NCBI RefSeq assembly: GCF_044597725.1
Contig: NZ_CP139003.1
Coordinates: forward strand, 124,001 to 188,000
DNA length: 64,000 bases
Direction: 5' to 3'
Source: Bermanella sp044597725
Lineage (GTDB): Bacteria; Pseudomonadota; Gammaproteobacteria; Pseudomonadales; Oceanobacteraceae
The translations under genes were made by a program, and so were the position numbers. The notes below the pieces were generated by a model. It searched no databases, was not told where the DNA came from, and saw only the letters and a list, made by a program, of their open reading frames with translations. Of this stretch, positions 18,653 through 28,193 are shown piece by piece; within the stretch, counting starts at the first letter, position 1; each line of letters opens with the position of its first letter.

Positions 18653-19648
18653 ATGGCCGCATTTGGAACAGTTTTCATGCCGAAAATGGCATTGGCAAAA
18701 TACGAAAACCATTCATGGACACCTTCGAGTATTGTTCCCTCTGACAAGTTGGAGCTGCACCCGGGTGCCCACGTACTGCATTACTCCAGCACGTGTTTCG
18801 AAGGCTTAAAAGCATTTAAACACGAAGATGGAAGCGTCAATATTTTTCGTATGGACGCCAACATCCAACGTATGGCACAAAGTACGAATTTATTGTTCTT
18901 ACCGGAAATCAATCAAGCACAGCTAGCTGACATGATTAAAGACATTGTCAAACTCTATGCTGATGATGTACCTACTCCACCGGGCTCCATGTATATTCGG
19001 CCAACTCATATAGGTACCGAAGCTTCAATTGGTAAAGCCGCGGTATCATCGGAAACCTCACTGTTATACGTTTTATTATCGCCCGTTGGTGATTATTTTG
19101 CTGGCGGTGTAAAACCATTACGTTTGCTATTGGAAGAGAACGGCATGCGCTGCGCTGCTCACATGGGCATGATTAAAAGTGGTGGTAACTACGCCAGTGC
19201 ATTAGGGCCTATTGCTCGCGCTCGGGATGAAAGCAACGCCGATCAAGTTCTGTTCTGTCCTAATGGCGATGTACAAGAAACTGGCGCTGCGAATTTTATT
19301 TTAATTGATGGTAATGAAATTATTACCAAAGCTTTAGATAGCTCGTTCTTACACGGCATTACACGCGACTCTATTTTAACCATCGCACGAGATGCTGGCA
19401 TGACAGTGACAGAACGTGATTTTACTGTGGATGAACTAATCGAACGAGCGCAAAAGCCCGGCACCGAAGCTGCGCTTTCAGGCACAGCCGCGGTACTAAC
19501 GCCGGTCGGAACACTCATTCGTAACGGCGAAGAAATCAGCGTTGGTTCAGGCGAACCCGGTGAAACTACATTAAAACTACGCCAAGCACTTAATAATATT
19601 CAATGGGGCAAAGCAGAAGATAAATTCGGCTGGCTACATAAAATATAA
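18653..19648 (+). CDS. ilvE: Branched-chain amino-acid aminotransferase
   Basis: 331 residues, class IV PLP enzyme. Seen: STCFEGLKAFKHEDG near the N-terminus, GGNYASALGP with the PLP-binding Lys just before it (MIKSGGNYA), QETGAANFILID, and SGTAAVLTPVG near the end. It performs the last step of leucine, isoleucine and valine synthesis by transamination with glutamate. The length and motifs fit the longer IlvE type (about 330-360 residues) rather than the E. coli form. ilvD of the same pathway lies 29 kb away. The mRNA end forms a long dyad shared with trpS. Confidence 0.93.
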   Translation: MAAFGTVFMPKMALAKYENHSWTPSSIVPSDKLELHPGAHVLHYSSTCFEGLKAFKHEDGSVNIFRMDANIQRMAQSTNLLFLPEINQAQLADMIKDIVKLYADDVPTPPGSMYIRPTHIGTEASIGKAAVSSETSLLYVLLSPVGDYFAGGVKPLRLLLEENGMRCAAHMGMIKSGGNYASALGPIARARDESNADQVLFCPNGDVQETGAANFILIDGNEIITKALDSSFLHGITRDSILTIARDAGMTVTERDFTVDELIERAQKPGTEAALSGTAAVLTPVGTLIRNGEEISVGSGEPGETTLKLRQALNNIQWGKAEDKFGWLHKI

Positions 19649-19657
19649 AGCGCGGAG

Positions 19658-19691
19658 TTTATGGCTTGGGCTGCCTAGCCTAAGCCATAAA
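19658..19691. terminator. Long dyad between ilvE and trpS, spanning the trpS stop codon
   Basis: TTTATGGCTTGGGCT (19658-19672) and AGCCTAAGCCATAAA (19677-19691) are inverted copies with one mismatch over 15 bp and a 4-nt loop. The second arm contains the last codons and the stop of trpS. Neither side has a strong T-run, so this may be a factor-dependent or 3'-end-stabilising hairpin for the two converging genes. Confidence 0.55.
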
Positions 19692-20694
19692 TACCTACCG
19701 CTTTACGCACTTGCTGCATAAGTGGCTGGCTTAATTCTCGCGCACGTTGTGCGCCTTTTTGCAATTCAGCCTCAATATCTTGGGGGCGAGAAATCAAGTC
19801 GTAATATACTTCCCGCGCTTCGCCTATTTCATCGTTAATTAATGCAAATAGTTTTTTCTTGGCATCACCCCAGCCAATACCATTGGCAAAATCCTCACGC
19901 ATTTCGGCCACTTGTTCAGCGTTTCCAAATGCTTGCCAAATTTGGAATACCGTCGAACCGTTCGGGTCTTTAGGTTCACCTGGCTCCAAGACATTGGTTT
20001 TGATTTTATTTATATGCTTTTGCAATTGTTTTTCGGTTAAAAAAAGCGGGATGGTATTACCATAGCTTTTACTCATTTTGCGTCCATCTAAGCCTTGTAG
20101 GACTGCAACATTATCCTCCACTACATATTCTGGTAGTGTCAGTAACGGCTTATTTTTACTGCAATAAATATGGTTAAAACGCTGGGCCATATCTCTTGCC
20201 ATTTCAACATGTTGAATCTGGTCTTTACCTACTGGTACTTTTTGCGCACCGAACATTAAGATGTCTGCCGCCATTAACACAGGATAACTAAACAGCCCCA
20301 TAGTAATCGCTTTATCCGCATCTTCACCTTCCTCTAAATTGGCATCCACTGTACCCTTATATGCATGGGCTCGATTCATTAAGCCTTTGGCGCAAACGCA
20401 ATTTAGCATCCAAGTAAGTTCTGGTATTTCGGGAATGTCGGATTGCCGATAAAACAAGGTGTTACTGGTATCCAAACCTAATGCTAACCAAGTGGCGGCA
20501 ATCTCCATAGTTGATTGATGCACTTGCTTAGGGTCCTGCGATTTAATCAATGCGTGGTAATCAGCAAGAAAGAAAAAGGACTCTAGATCGCTATTATGAC
20601 TGGCTTCAATAGCAGGTCGAATAGCCCCCACATAATTACCCAAATGGGGGGTGCCTGTGGTGGTAATACCGGTTAAAACACGTTGTTTGCTCAT
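19675..20694 (-). CDS. trpS: Tryptophanyl-tRNA synthetase
   Basis: 339 residues, class I synthetase. The HIGH-type motif is TGTPHLGNYVGAI (about 10-22) and the KMSKS motif is RKMSKSYGNT (about 200), so ATP binding is intact. GKDQIQHVEMARDMAQRFN matches the Trp-binding region. It charges tRNA-Trp in the cytoplasm. The start at 20694 has the expected sequence MSKQRVLTGI. Its last codons form one arm of a 34-bp hairpin with the ilvE 3' end. Confidence 0.97.
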   Translation of the reverse strand: MSKQRVLTGITTTGTPHLGNYVGAIRPAIEASHNSDLESFFFLADYHALIKSQDPKQVHQSTMEIAATWLALGLDTSNTLFYRQSDIPEIPELTWMLNCVCAKGLMNRAHAYKGTVDANLEEGEDADKAITMGLFSYPVLMAADILMFGAQKVPVGKDQIQHVEMARDMAQRFNHIYCSKNKPLLTLPEYVVEDNVAVLQGLDGRKMSKSYGNTIPLFLTEKQLQKHINKIKTNVLEPGEPKDPNGSTVFQIWQAFGNAEQVAEMREDFANGIGWGDAKKKLFALINDEIGEAREVYYDLISRPQDIEAELQKGAQRARELSQPLMQQVRKAVGIYGLG

Positions 20695-20818
20695 TTAATA
20701 GACTCTAAATGCGTAATTGATATGCTAAGTAGAAGAACACATACTGTTATGATCCTATGATACCTGTTTAACGTACCGATAATAAAGCTGAGTATTAAAC
20801 GTCACTCGCAAACAAGGC

Positions 20819-21394
20819 ATGCATATCAATACCATTGAACAAAACAAACAAAGGCAAGACCTGACGTCCTACGATGATATCTGGCTATTTGGCTATGGCT
20901 CACTCATATATAAGGTCGACTTTCCTTTTTTAGAGCAACGCCCAGCATTTATTAACGGCTGGCAGCGCCGTTTTTGGCAAGGTAGTCACGACCACAGAGG
21001 TACGCCCGAAGCACCTGGTAGAGTCGTAACCCTAATTGCGGCTGAACCTAATACTCGATGCTATGGTATGGCATATCGAGTAAACGCCGATGTGTTTGAG
21101 CATTTAGACCACCGCGAAAAAAATGGTTATTTACGCTATGAAGTGGATATTTATTTTTCCGATCAGCAAGAGCAAAAACACACAGGTTTAGTCTACATAG
21201 CCGATCCAAATAACTCTGCTTTTTTGGGTGAATCTAACGAAGCCGATATAGCCAAACAAATTCACCACAGCCATGGCCCCAGCGGGCCTAATCGAGACTA
21301 TGCCCTACGTTTAGCAGATGCATTAAATGAACTTGGGTTTGAGGATAACCATGTGCAAGAGATAGAAAAGTGCTTAAAACGAATAGTTAAATAA
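20819..21394 (+). CDS. ChaC-like gamma-glutamylcyclotransferase
   Basis: 191 residues. The family substrate loop is FGYGSLIY (about 25-32) and the expected catalytic Glu lies in LDHREKNGYLR (about 95). APGRVVTLI follows the GSHDHRGTP segment as in ChaC proteins. Members release 5-oxoproline from glutathione or gamma-glutamyl amino acids in the cytosol. It stands alone between trpS (divergent) and the CLC gene. Glutathione as substrate is inferred from the family. Confidence 0.85.
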   Translation: MHINTIEQNKQRQDLTSYDDIWLFGYGSLIYKVDFPFLEQRPAFINGWQRRFWQGSHDHRGTPEAPGRVVTLIAAEPNTRCYGMAYRVNADVFEHLDHREKNGYLRYEVDIYFSDQQEQKHTGLVYIADPNNSAFLGESNEADIAKQIHHSHGPSGPNRDYALRLADALNELGFEDNHVQEIEKCLKRIVK

Positions 21395-21556
21395 TTATGG
21401 ATACCTAACACCCCAGCTCATACTTTATTGCCAATTCAGCTGTAAAAAATACATTCATAACTAGTACTTCATGCTGAGTTTTTAGACAATTTCAGTAATT
21501 CCCTTTTCACCTCTCCTTATTTTTTACACACTGCGCAATAAATGAGGAGGTACGCC

Positions 21557-23332
21557 ATGGATGGAATTGTCGAATTAAAAACCGATCCTACCGACACACA
21601 TAAACAATCATTAGACAATAACAACAGCTCTCTCGCCGTTATTAAAAATGCACTTTTTGTAGTTGCTTTTGGCGGTATTGTGGGCGCTGTTTCAGCTGTT
21701 TTTGCCGATCTTTTTGTATATGGTTTTAAGCAACTCAATACACTATTTAATATCACCGCAGCCACAACCCATGAAGCGGTTTCTTTTTGGTGGATTATTT
21801 TAGTGCCGTGTATTGGTGGTTTAGTGGTAGGTCTGTTTAATCGCTACATTAACCCCGACAAACCCCAAGGCCCGCCCGACGTTATTGCCGCAGCTCAACT
21901 GGGTCATTCGCAAGTGCCTTTTAAAAGCGGCATGGCAACCGCCCTTGCATCATTTTTATCCCTAGGCTCTGGTGCCTCTGTTGGCGGTTATGGCCCCATA
22001 GTTCACCTTGGGGCCACTTTAGGTGTGGCGTTTCGTAAATTCGCCTATGCCGGTGGTGGGCATATTGCCAATATTGGCATTGGCTGTGGTGTAGCAGGTG
22101 CCATTGCCGCTGCATTTAACGCGCCTCTTGCCGGAATGTTTTTTGCCCACGAAGTTGTACTGCGGCATTATTCATTACGAGCATTTGCCCCCATTACCGT
22201 ATCGGCCACCATGGGTTATATCGTAACGGCCGTTATTTTAGAACGCCCACCTTTGTTTCAAATTGATCAAATAGGGCATTTGAATGCGTGGGAATATATC
22301 TCCTTTATGCTAATTGGCGTCATGGGAGCCGTGCTTGCGGTTATTTTTATGCGTACCCTATTACAAAGCCAAAAGTTATCACAGCAATTGGCCATTCCCG
22401 TGGTGCTTAAGCCCGCACTCGCTGGTTTTGCATTGGGTTTGGTGGCATTACAACTACCCGAATTACTGGGCTTAGGCACCAGCTTATTACAATCAGCCAT
22501 GGTGCCCGAAACCATTGCCGCCCCAGAAATGGCAGCATTATTAATTGGCAAACTTTTAGTTACCGCCATGTGCCTTGGTTTTGGTTTTGTCGGCGGCGTA
22601 TTTAGCCCCTCGTTGGTGATTGGTGTGCTATTCGGTAGTTTGGTTGGCTTGGTACTAGAACCCATTATGCCCGGTGCGAGTGATTCCTTAGGGGTCTTTG
22701 CCATTTGTGGCATGGCCGCGGTAACAACCGCGGTTATTGGTGCTCCTATTAGCACCATTCTGATTATTTTAGAATTAACCCGTAACTATGAACTGACAAC
22801 AGCGGTTTTACTGAGTGTGGTGTTTTCTAACCTTGTTTCATATCGGCTGTTTGGACGCAGTTTCTTTGACCATGTACTCACCCAAAGAGGCCTTGATTTA
22901 ACCAAAGGCAGAGATGCGTTATTGGTAGCGAATACCGAAATTGGCCAATCTGTGCATCAAGCGTTCGTTAAAATCAAACTGAGTGATACGCCATCAGACT
23001 GTTTACAGCAGATGCATGCAAATAATACCAATGTAGCCCACGTGGTGAACGACGATAATCAATACCAGGGGGCGATTCTATTAAATGACATGGCCATGGC
23101 CGCTAATGTAAAGGACTTACACGTGGCCGATATTGCATTATTTCAACCTAAGCAGCTAGATGCCAACTCATCAGTTGAACACGGCTTGGCGATATTACAA
23201 GACAGCCCGCAGAAAAGCATTCCCGTGGTAGATGTGGATAATAATCTTGTGGGTGTGGTCAATCAGCAAAGCTTACTGCAACAGTATCGCGATACATTGC
23301 ACAAAGTTCGCAGCGACGAGAATGCCGCTTAG
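21557..23332 (+). CDS. CLC-family chloride channel/transporter with CBS domains, atypical gate
   Basis: 591 residues: about 10-12 membrane helices with CLC signatures (GSGASVGGYGPIVHLG, and GGVFSPSLVIGVLFG as the GxFxP motif), then two CBS domains (about 455-590). The second conserved motif is normally GREGP with the gating Glu; here it reads GGYGP, with Tyr at about residue 145. Loss of this Glu is linked in the family to channel-like, non-proton-coupled transport, so the mode here is open. I start at the ATG at 21557: AGGAGG lies 6 bp upstream, while the in-frame ATG at 21542 has none. The gene is single. Confidence 0.88.
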   Translation: MDGIVELKTDPTDTHKQSLDNNNSSLAVIKNALFVVAFGGIVGAVSAVFADLFVYGFKQLNTLFNITAATTHEAVSFWWIILVPCIGGLVVGLFNRYINPDKPQGPPDVIAAAQLGHSQVPFKSGMATALASFLSLGSGASVGGYGPIVHLGATLGVAFRKFAYAGGGHIANIGIGCGVAGAIAAAFNAPLAGMFFAHEVVLRHYSLRAFAPITVSATMGYIVTAVILERPPLFQIDQIGHLNAWEYISFMLIGVMGAVLAVIFMRTLLQSQKLSQQLAIPVVLKPALAGFALGLVALQLPELLGLGTSLLQSAMVPETIAAPEMAALLIGKLLVTAMCLGFGFVGGVFSPSLVIGVLFGSLVGLVLEPIMPGASDSLGVFAICGMAAVTTAVIGAPISTILIILELTRNYELTTAVLLSVVFSNLVSYRLFGRSFFDHVLTQRGLDLTKGRDALLVANTEIGQSVHQAFVKIKLSDTPSDCLQQMHANNTNVAHVVNDDNQYQGAILLNDMAMAANVKDLHVADIALFQPKQLDANSSVEHGLAILQDSPQKSIPVVDVDNNLVGVVNQQSLLQQYRDTLHKVRSDENAA

Positions 23333-23428
23333 GCAGATAACGTTAGGCGCAAGCAACGCTTTACCTTAAGCTTAAAGCCGATCAGTATACTCACATGTTT
23401 TACACTGAAAGGCTTTAAGGAGCATGGT

Positions 23429-23788
23429 ATGAATAAACCAAAACCGTCCGATCCAACTATTTTTAGCAAGATAATCGACCGTGAGATTCCTGCCGACATT
23501 GTTTACGAAGATGATGATTGTTTGGCGTTTAAAGATATAAATCCAGCAGCACCTGTGCATATTTTAGTTATTCCTAAGAAACCGTTACCACGTTTATGTG
23601 ATGCTACCAGTGAGGATAAGGCCTTACTCGGCCATTTAAACCTTGTGGCTAATAAGGTTGCGGCCGATGCGGGTATCGGTGATGCATTTCGCTTAGTGGT
23701 CAATAATGGTGAAGGCGCTTGCCAGAGTGTTTTCCATCTTCATTACCATGTTATTGGTGGTCGCACGTTACAGTGGCCTCCTGGTTAA
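23429..23788 (+). CDS. HIT-family nucleotide-binding hydrolase (HinT-like)
   Basis: 119 residues, the normal length of a bacterial HINT protein. The histidine triad is FHLHYHVIGGR (about 105-112). The N-terminal part FSKIIDREIPADIVYEDD is typical. HINT enzymes cleave purine nucleoside phosphoramidates such as AMP-lysine in the cytoplasm. AAGGAG is placed well before the ATG. A GC-rich hairpin follows the gene. Confidence 0.93.
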   Translation: MNKPKPSDPTIFSKIIDREIPADIVYEDDDCLAFKDINPAAPVHILVIPKKPLPRLCDATSEDKALLGHLNLVANKVAADAGIGDAFRLVVNNGEGACQSVFHLHYHVIGGRTLQWPPG

Positions 23789-23796
23789 CAAACGCA

Positions 23797-23824
23797 TACG
23801 GGGCTGATTCTTAGCAGCCCCGTA
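23797..23824 (+). terminator. GC-rich hairpin after the HIT gene
   Basis: TACGGGGCTG (23797-23806) pairs exactly with CAGCCCCGTA (23815-23824) across 8 nt. The T-run is delayed (CCCTTTT about 10 bp later), so termination is likely but not textbook. It would insulate the HIT gene from the siderophore operon. Confidence 0.6.
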
Positions 23825-23940
23825 ATCCTGCCCTTTTAATCCTGTTCACATCCAAAACTCTTTTCAAAACCTCAGGGTGAATAAAATACGCTTTTTAATT
23901 TGCCAACTCTGTCCCTTTTTAACACCCACTTATTGCTATT

Positions 23941-23959
23941 AATAATGATTTGCATTAGC
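23941..23959. promoter_or_regulatory. Fur box upstream of the siderophore operon
   Basis: AATAATGATTTGCATTAGC matches the 19-bp Fur consensus at 14 positions, including the AATGAT...CATTA core. It lies 37 bp before the decarboxylase start, so iron repression of the whole operon is expected. Confidence 0.75.
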
Positions 23960-23996
23960 CTTCTCGTTATTAACTGGAATAAGGATGCATTTCATT

Positions 23997-25577
23997 ATGT
24001 TCAAAGCAACCGAGGACCTTCTCGCAACCACTCACTCAATAACAAGCATTAACACAAAACCAGAGACACAGTTTCTTTTTAATCGAAATAACCTTGGCAC
24101 GTATCGCCAAAGTATCGAACAAGGTTTAAACCTAATCGAAGATACGATTCGGGGTAAAAATAAACCATTTACCGGCATTACGCCCAAACGACTGGCTGAA
24201 AGTTTTTCCCAAATCGATTTAGATACGTGTGTGGATAACTCAACCCAAGCACTGGAGGAGTTAGAGGAACTGTATTTGCGTGACGCGGTTTATTTTCACC
24301 ACCCTAAGTACGTCGCCCACCTTAACTGCCCCATAGTTTACCCTGCATTATTAGCAGAATTAATTTTAAGTGCCGTCAATACCTCTGTTGATACTTGGGA
24401 TCAAAGTGCAGGAGGGACACTTATTGAGCAAGCACTGATTGATTGGACCATCAAGCAAATCGGATTTACCCAACACGCCGATGGTATCTTTACCAGTGGT
24501 GGTACTCAGTCGAATTTAATGGCGCTGTTACTCGCCCGCGACCATTATTGTCATCAATATCTCAATAACTGGTCGGTTAAACATCAGGGGCTTCCCCCAG
24601 AAGCAGCTAAGTTTAAAATTTTCACAACTAAACTCAGCCACTTTAGCGTACAAAAATCAGCCGCTTTATTGGGCTTAGGTTACGATGCCGTTATCCCTGT
24701 GGATTACGATGAAAACTTCTGTATGGACAGCGACGCATTGCAGGAGGCAATTCTAGCTTGCAAACTCATGGGCGATATTCCCATGGCGGTAGTGGCAACA
24801 TTAGGCACCACCGACTTTGGCAGTATTGACCCCATTGTCGACCTTCATCATATTTGCAATGAAAATAATATTTGGCTGCATGCGGATGCCGCTTATGGCT
24901 GCGGATTATTAGTATCACCAACTCATAAACATAAACTCAAGGGTATCGAATTAGCCGACTCGGTCACGGTGGATTATCATAAATCCTTCTATCAACCGGT
25001 TAGCTGTGGAGCATTCTTTACGCGTCGCCCTGAATGTTTAGCGTATGTTTCGTATCATGCCGACTACCTAAATCCACGTAGTGCAACTGAAGAAGGAACA
25101 CCCAACCTTGTTAATAAAAGCATACAAACAACCCGCCGATTTGACGCATTAAAACTCTGGTTAACACTGCGAATTATGGGCCCAGACAATTTGGGGGCCA
25201 TGTTTGATGATGTGATTGCCTTAGCTCAACGCAGCTATCGCTTACTCGCCAGTGACAGCAATATCGATATTTTAAACAAACCTAGTTTAACTACACTTAT
25301 TTTTCGGTTCCACCCTGCCCATAGCTCGCACAAACCCAAAGAAATCGATAGCTACTTACTGAATAAATGCAACGAAGCCATTCGCAAAGCACTGTTCAAA
25401 CAAGGTGATGCCGTTATTGCAAGCACAAAAGTCAACGGTGAAACCTACTTAAAGTTTACTTTATTGAACCCTTGCACATCCATTGAAGATATCAAACAGA
25501 TTATTGGCATGATTAAACATGAAGGCGATGCGTTTTTTCATACACAAAAACATACCGAAAGCACCGCTTTAATCTAA
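23997..25577 (+). CDS. PLP-dependent group II decarboxylase for siderophore diamine
   Basis: About 526 residues, DDC/glutamate-decarboxylase fold. Seen: TSGGTQSNLMALL (cofactor phosphate region), LHADAAYGCGLL with the PLP-binding Asp, and the Schiff-base Lys in VDYHKSFYQP (about residue 330). In desferrioxamine and bisucaberin clusters an enzyme of this group makes cadaverine from lysine; ornithine or diaminobutyrate as substrate cannot be ruled out. It is the first gene behind the Fur box. I prefer the ATG at 23997, with AAGGA 11 bp upstream, over the ATG at 23985, which overlaps that site. Confidence 0.85.
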   Translation: MFKATEDLLATTHSITSINTKPETQFLFNRNNLGTYRQSIEQGLNLIEDTIRGKNKPFTGITPKRLAESFSQIDLDTCVDNSTQALEELEELYLRDAVYFHHPKYVAHLNCPIVYPALLAELILSAVNTSVDTWDQSAGGTLIEQALIDWTIKQIGFTQHADGIFTSGGTQSNLMALLLARDHYCHQYLNNWSVKHQGLPPEAAKFKIFTTKLSHFSVQKSAALLGLGYDAVIPVDYDENFCMDSDALQEAILACKLMGDIPMAVVATLGTTDFGSIDPIVDLHHICNENNIWLHADAAYGCGLLVSPTHKHKLKGIELADSVTVDYHKSFYQPVSCGAFFTRRPECLAYVSYHADYLNPRSATEEGTPNLVNKSIQTTRRFDALKLWLTLRIMGPDNLGAMFDDVIALAQRSYRLLASDSNIDILNKPSLTTLIFRFHPAHSSHKPKEIDSYLLNKCNEAIRKALFKQGDAVIASTKVNGETYLKFTLLNPCTSIEDIKQIIGMIKHEGDAFFHTQKHTESTALI

Positions 25578-25603
25578 GTGAACGGACCACTAGGAATTTT
25601 AAA

Positions 25604-26950
25604 ATGACTGATACAATTTATGATTTTGTTGCCATTGGCTTAGGCCCATTTAACTTAGGACTAGCCTGTTTAAGCGATAATATTGACGGTTTAAACGGCC
25701 TTGTTATTGAGCAAAAAGCAGAATTTAATTGGCATCCCGACATGATGCTGGAAAGTGCACACCTGCAAACCCCATTTATGTCGGATCTTGTCACCCTAGC
25801 CGACCCAACTCACCCACTTAGCTTCTTAAACTATGCTAAACAATCAGGGCGATTATATTCATTTTATATTCGTGAAGACTTTTTTCTTATGCGCAGCGAA
25901 TATAATCAATATTGCCGCTGGGCTATTGAGAAACTCAGTAATGTTAAATTTAACCAACGCGTCGAATCAGTAGAATACGATGATATCAACGAGACATATA
26001 TCATTAGTGTAAGCGAGCTTAATAAAAATGGTGAAATCAACCGAACGCGAACACTATTAAGCAAACGTTTGGTATTAGGTACTGGGCCATCGCCTAGTAT
26101 TCCTCAAGTAGCCCAGGATTTATCAAGCAATACCCTTCACTCAAGTGAATACCTAATACAGAAAATAAAACTTCAAAAACAAAAGAGCATTACGATTGTT
26201 GGTAGTGGGCAAAGCGCCGCAGAGATTTATTACGACCTATTGCAAGATATCGATACGTTTAATTATGAGCTTAACTGGATTACACGATCACCTCGTTTTT
26301 TTCCACTTGAATACAGCAAACTAACACTGGAAATGACATCACCAGAATACGTGGACTACTTTCACAGCCTACCAGCTGATAAACGGGATGAGCTCATTAC
26401 CAAGCAAAAACATCTATATAAAGGTATCAATAGCGAACTAATCAATAGTATTTATGACTTGTTATATATCAAACGCTTAAAAGGTCATGTTAAGACTCGT
26501 CTGATGACGAACTCTTCTCTAGTTGGCGCTACGAATACAGATAGCAATATCAAACTAGAGTTCTATCAGGAGGAACAAGAACAAAGTTTCTTTATCGATA
26601 CTCATTCCGTGCTATTTGCAACCGGTTACAGCTATCAACCACCCTCTTTTTTGAAGCCAATAAGCGACCATATAGCGTGGGATCATAAGGGGCGATTTGC
26701 AGTCAATCGTAATTATTCTATTGATACAAATGGCAATAGCTTATTTGTACAAAACGCAGAGCTTCATACCCACGGATTTGTTTCTCCCGACTTAGGTATG
26801 GCTTGCTATCGAAATAGCTATCTTATTAAAGAATTTTTAGGCTATGAATACTACCCCATTGAAACGCGTATAGCATTTCAAGAATTTGCCGCTCCGGTTA
26901 ATAAAGACAATAAATTAACTGCCACTCAAGAGGCGGTATTCGCATCATGA
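25604..26950 (+). CDS. FAD/NADPH diamine N-hydroxylase (IucD/DesB family)
   Basis: 448 residues, the usual length for lysine/ornithine/diamine N-monooxygenases. Seen: FAD motif AIGLGPFNLGLACL (about 10-23), NADPH motif VGSGQSAAEIYYD (about 198), and FATGYSYQPP near 338. It hydroxylates a terminal amine so that acylation gives a hydroxamate iron ligand. After an upstream decarboxylase the likely substrate is cadaverine or putrescine, as in BibB, DesB or PubA, but this is inferred from context. The 3' end overlaps the MFS gene by ATGA, implying coupled translation. Confidence 0.9.
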   Translation: MTDTIYDFVAIGLGPFNLGLACLSDNIDGLNGLVIEQKAEFNWHPDMMLESAHLQTPFMSDLVTLADPTHPLSFLNYAKQSGRLYSFYIREDFFLMRSEYNQYCRWAIEKLSNVKFNQRVESVEYDDINETYIISVSELNKNGEINRTRTLLSKRLVLGTGPSPSIPQVAQDLSSNTLHSSEYLIQKIKLQKQKSITIVGSGQSAAEIYYDLLQDIDTFNYELNWITRSPRFFPLEYSKLTLEMTSPEYVDYFHSLPADKRDELITKQKHLYKGINSELINSIYDLLYIKRLKGHVKTRLMTNSSLVGATNTDSNIKLEFYQEEQEQSFFIDTHSVLFATGYSYQPPSFLKPISDHIAWDHKGRFAVNRNYSIDTNGNSLFVQNAELHTHGFVSPDLGMACYRNSYLIKEFLGYEYYPIETRIAFQEFAAPVNKDNKLTATQEAVFAS

Positions 26951-28185
26951 AACTTAAGCATGCTCTGATATTACTAACGCTGATTTCTGTAGTAGCCGAT
27001 ACCATGTTACTACCGTTTTATCCGCAGTTCTTTGCCCAGGCATTTAACTATGACTCAGCTCAACATGTTGGCTATTACATAGCGGCATGTTGTTTTACAG
27101 TAATGTTTGCATTTCCTATCTGGGCTCGAATCGCACGATATATTAATGAGCTACATCTTTGGGTTTACACACAAATCATTGCTGGGTGCTTAGGCATTGC
27201 CTGTTTTTATAGTGAATCACTTATAGGCTTTTGGATTGCTTCCCAATCTATGCTGCTATTTAAGGCTAGTTATTTACTTATTTACCCATTTGTTATGCGC
27301 TTAGAGGACAATGATAAGCACCTCGGCGTTGTGGGGCTATTTTCCGTATTGATGCATTTTGGTGCCATTGGTGGTGCAGTTCTGGGGGGATTCATCCTTG
27401 AGTTTATGCAAGCAAAAGATTTATATCTGATTATGGCGGCGAGCGATGCTCTACAGGTTATTGTTTGCTTATATTTGATTTATGTTTTGCGTACACCTTG
27501 GCGTGCTCAAACTATCTCAGAGTCAATGCCCACCACTACAACACATAGCGAAGATTATTCAGCTCAGACTAAAACCATATGGGGACTTACCCCTACTATT
27601 CTGAAGGTTGGTATGGTTGCCTTGGTTTTCTATTTTAGTGCATTCTTAATTCGACCTTTCTTCACTAAATTTTGGCAAAGCATTAATACCCAGCCGCCCA
27701 TGAATAGCGAATTATTCACCGGGTTAGTCTATGCCATTCCCGCATGGGTCGCACTATTAGGTCTGTGGTTAAACCATCGCCACGGAGATAAGCTAAGTCA
27801 CTTTCACGTTATTCTGCAATCATTGGCGATTGGTATTATTGGATTATTTATCCAAGCGCAGCCAGATAACTTTTCCGTTATCGCGGGGCGTATTATTTTT
27901 GCCTGGGCCTTATTCCAAGTATCCGTTCGGTTAGAAATTATTCTATTCGAAAATAGCTCTCCTGATCGCTATGGACAAGACTTTAGTAAAGTCCACTTCA
28001 TGCAAAATTTAGGCATCATCGCATCCTCTTTTACTGTTGGCCAAATTGTCTACTTACAAGGCTATCAGTGGGCATTTTACCTTGCCATGGCAGGCTTTAT
28101 GGCAACCTTTATCGTCTTCGTCCTTTGCTTTAAACGGGAAAACACCCGCGTACAAAGCCGTGCAGAGCAACCAGAAAATTTATAG
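26947..28185 (+). CDS. MFS transporter, probable siderophore exporter
   Basis: 412 residues, about 12 membrane segments, with a hydrophilic central loop (about 190-212) rich in Ser and Thr. The MFS motif A region is altered (FPIWARIARYINE), so the assignment rests on overall layout and length. The gene lies inside the siderophore operon, overlapping the N-hydroxylase stop by 4 bp and preceding the synthetase by 8 bp, so export of the finished siderophore is the most likely role. Uptake of the ferric form is less likely. Confidence 0.8.
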   Translation: MKLKHALILLTLISVVADTMLLPFYPQFFAQAFNYDSAQHVGYYIAACCFTVMFAFPIWARIARYINELHLWVYTQIIAGCLGIACFYSESLIGFWIASQSMLLFKASYLLIYPFVMRLEDNDKHLGVVGLFSVLMHFGAIGGAVLGGFILEFMQAKDLYLIMAASDALQVIVCLYLIYVLRTPWRAQTISESMPTTTTHSEDYSAQTKTIWGLTPTILKVGMVALVFYFSAFLIRPFFTKFWQSINTQPPMNSELFTGLVYAIPAWVALLGLWLNHRHGDKLSHFHVILQSLAIGIIGLFIQAQPDNFSVIAGRIIFAWALFQVSVRLEIILFENSSPDRYGQDFSKVHFMQNLGIIASSFTVGQIVYLQGYQWAFYLAMAGFMATFIVFVLCFKRENTRVQSRAEQPENL

Positions 28186-28193
28186 GGATTATT

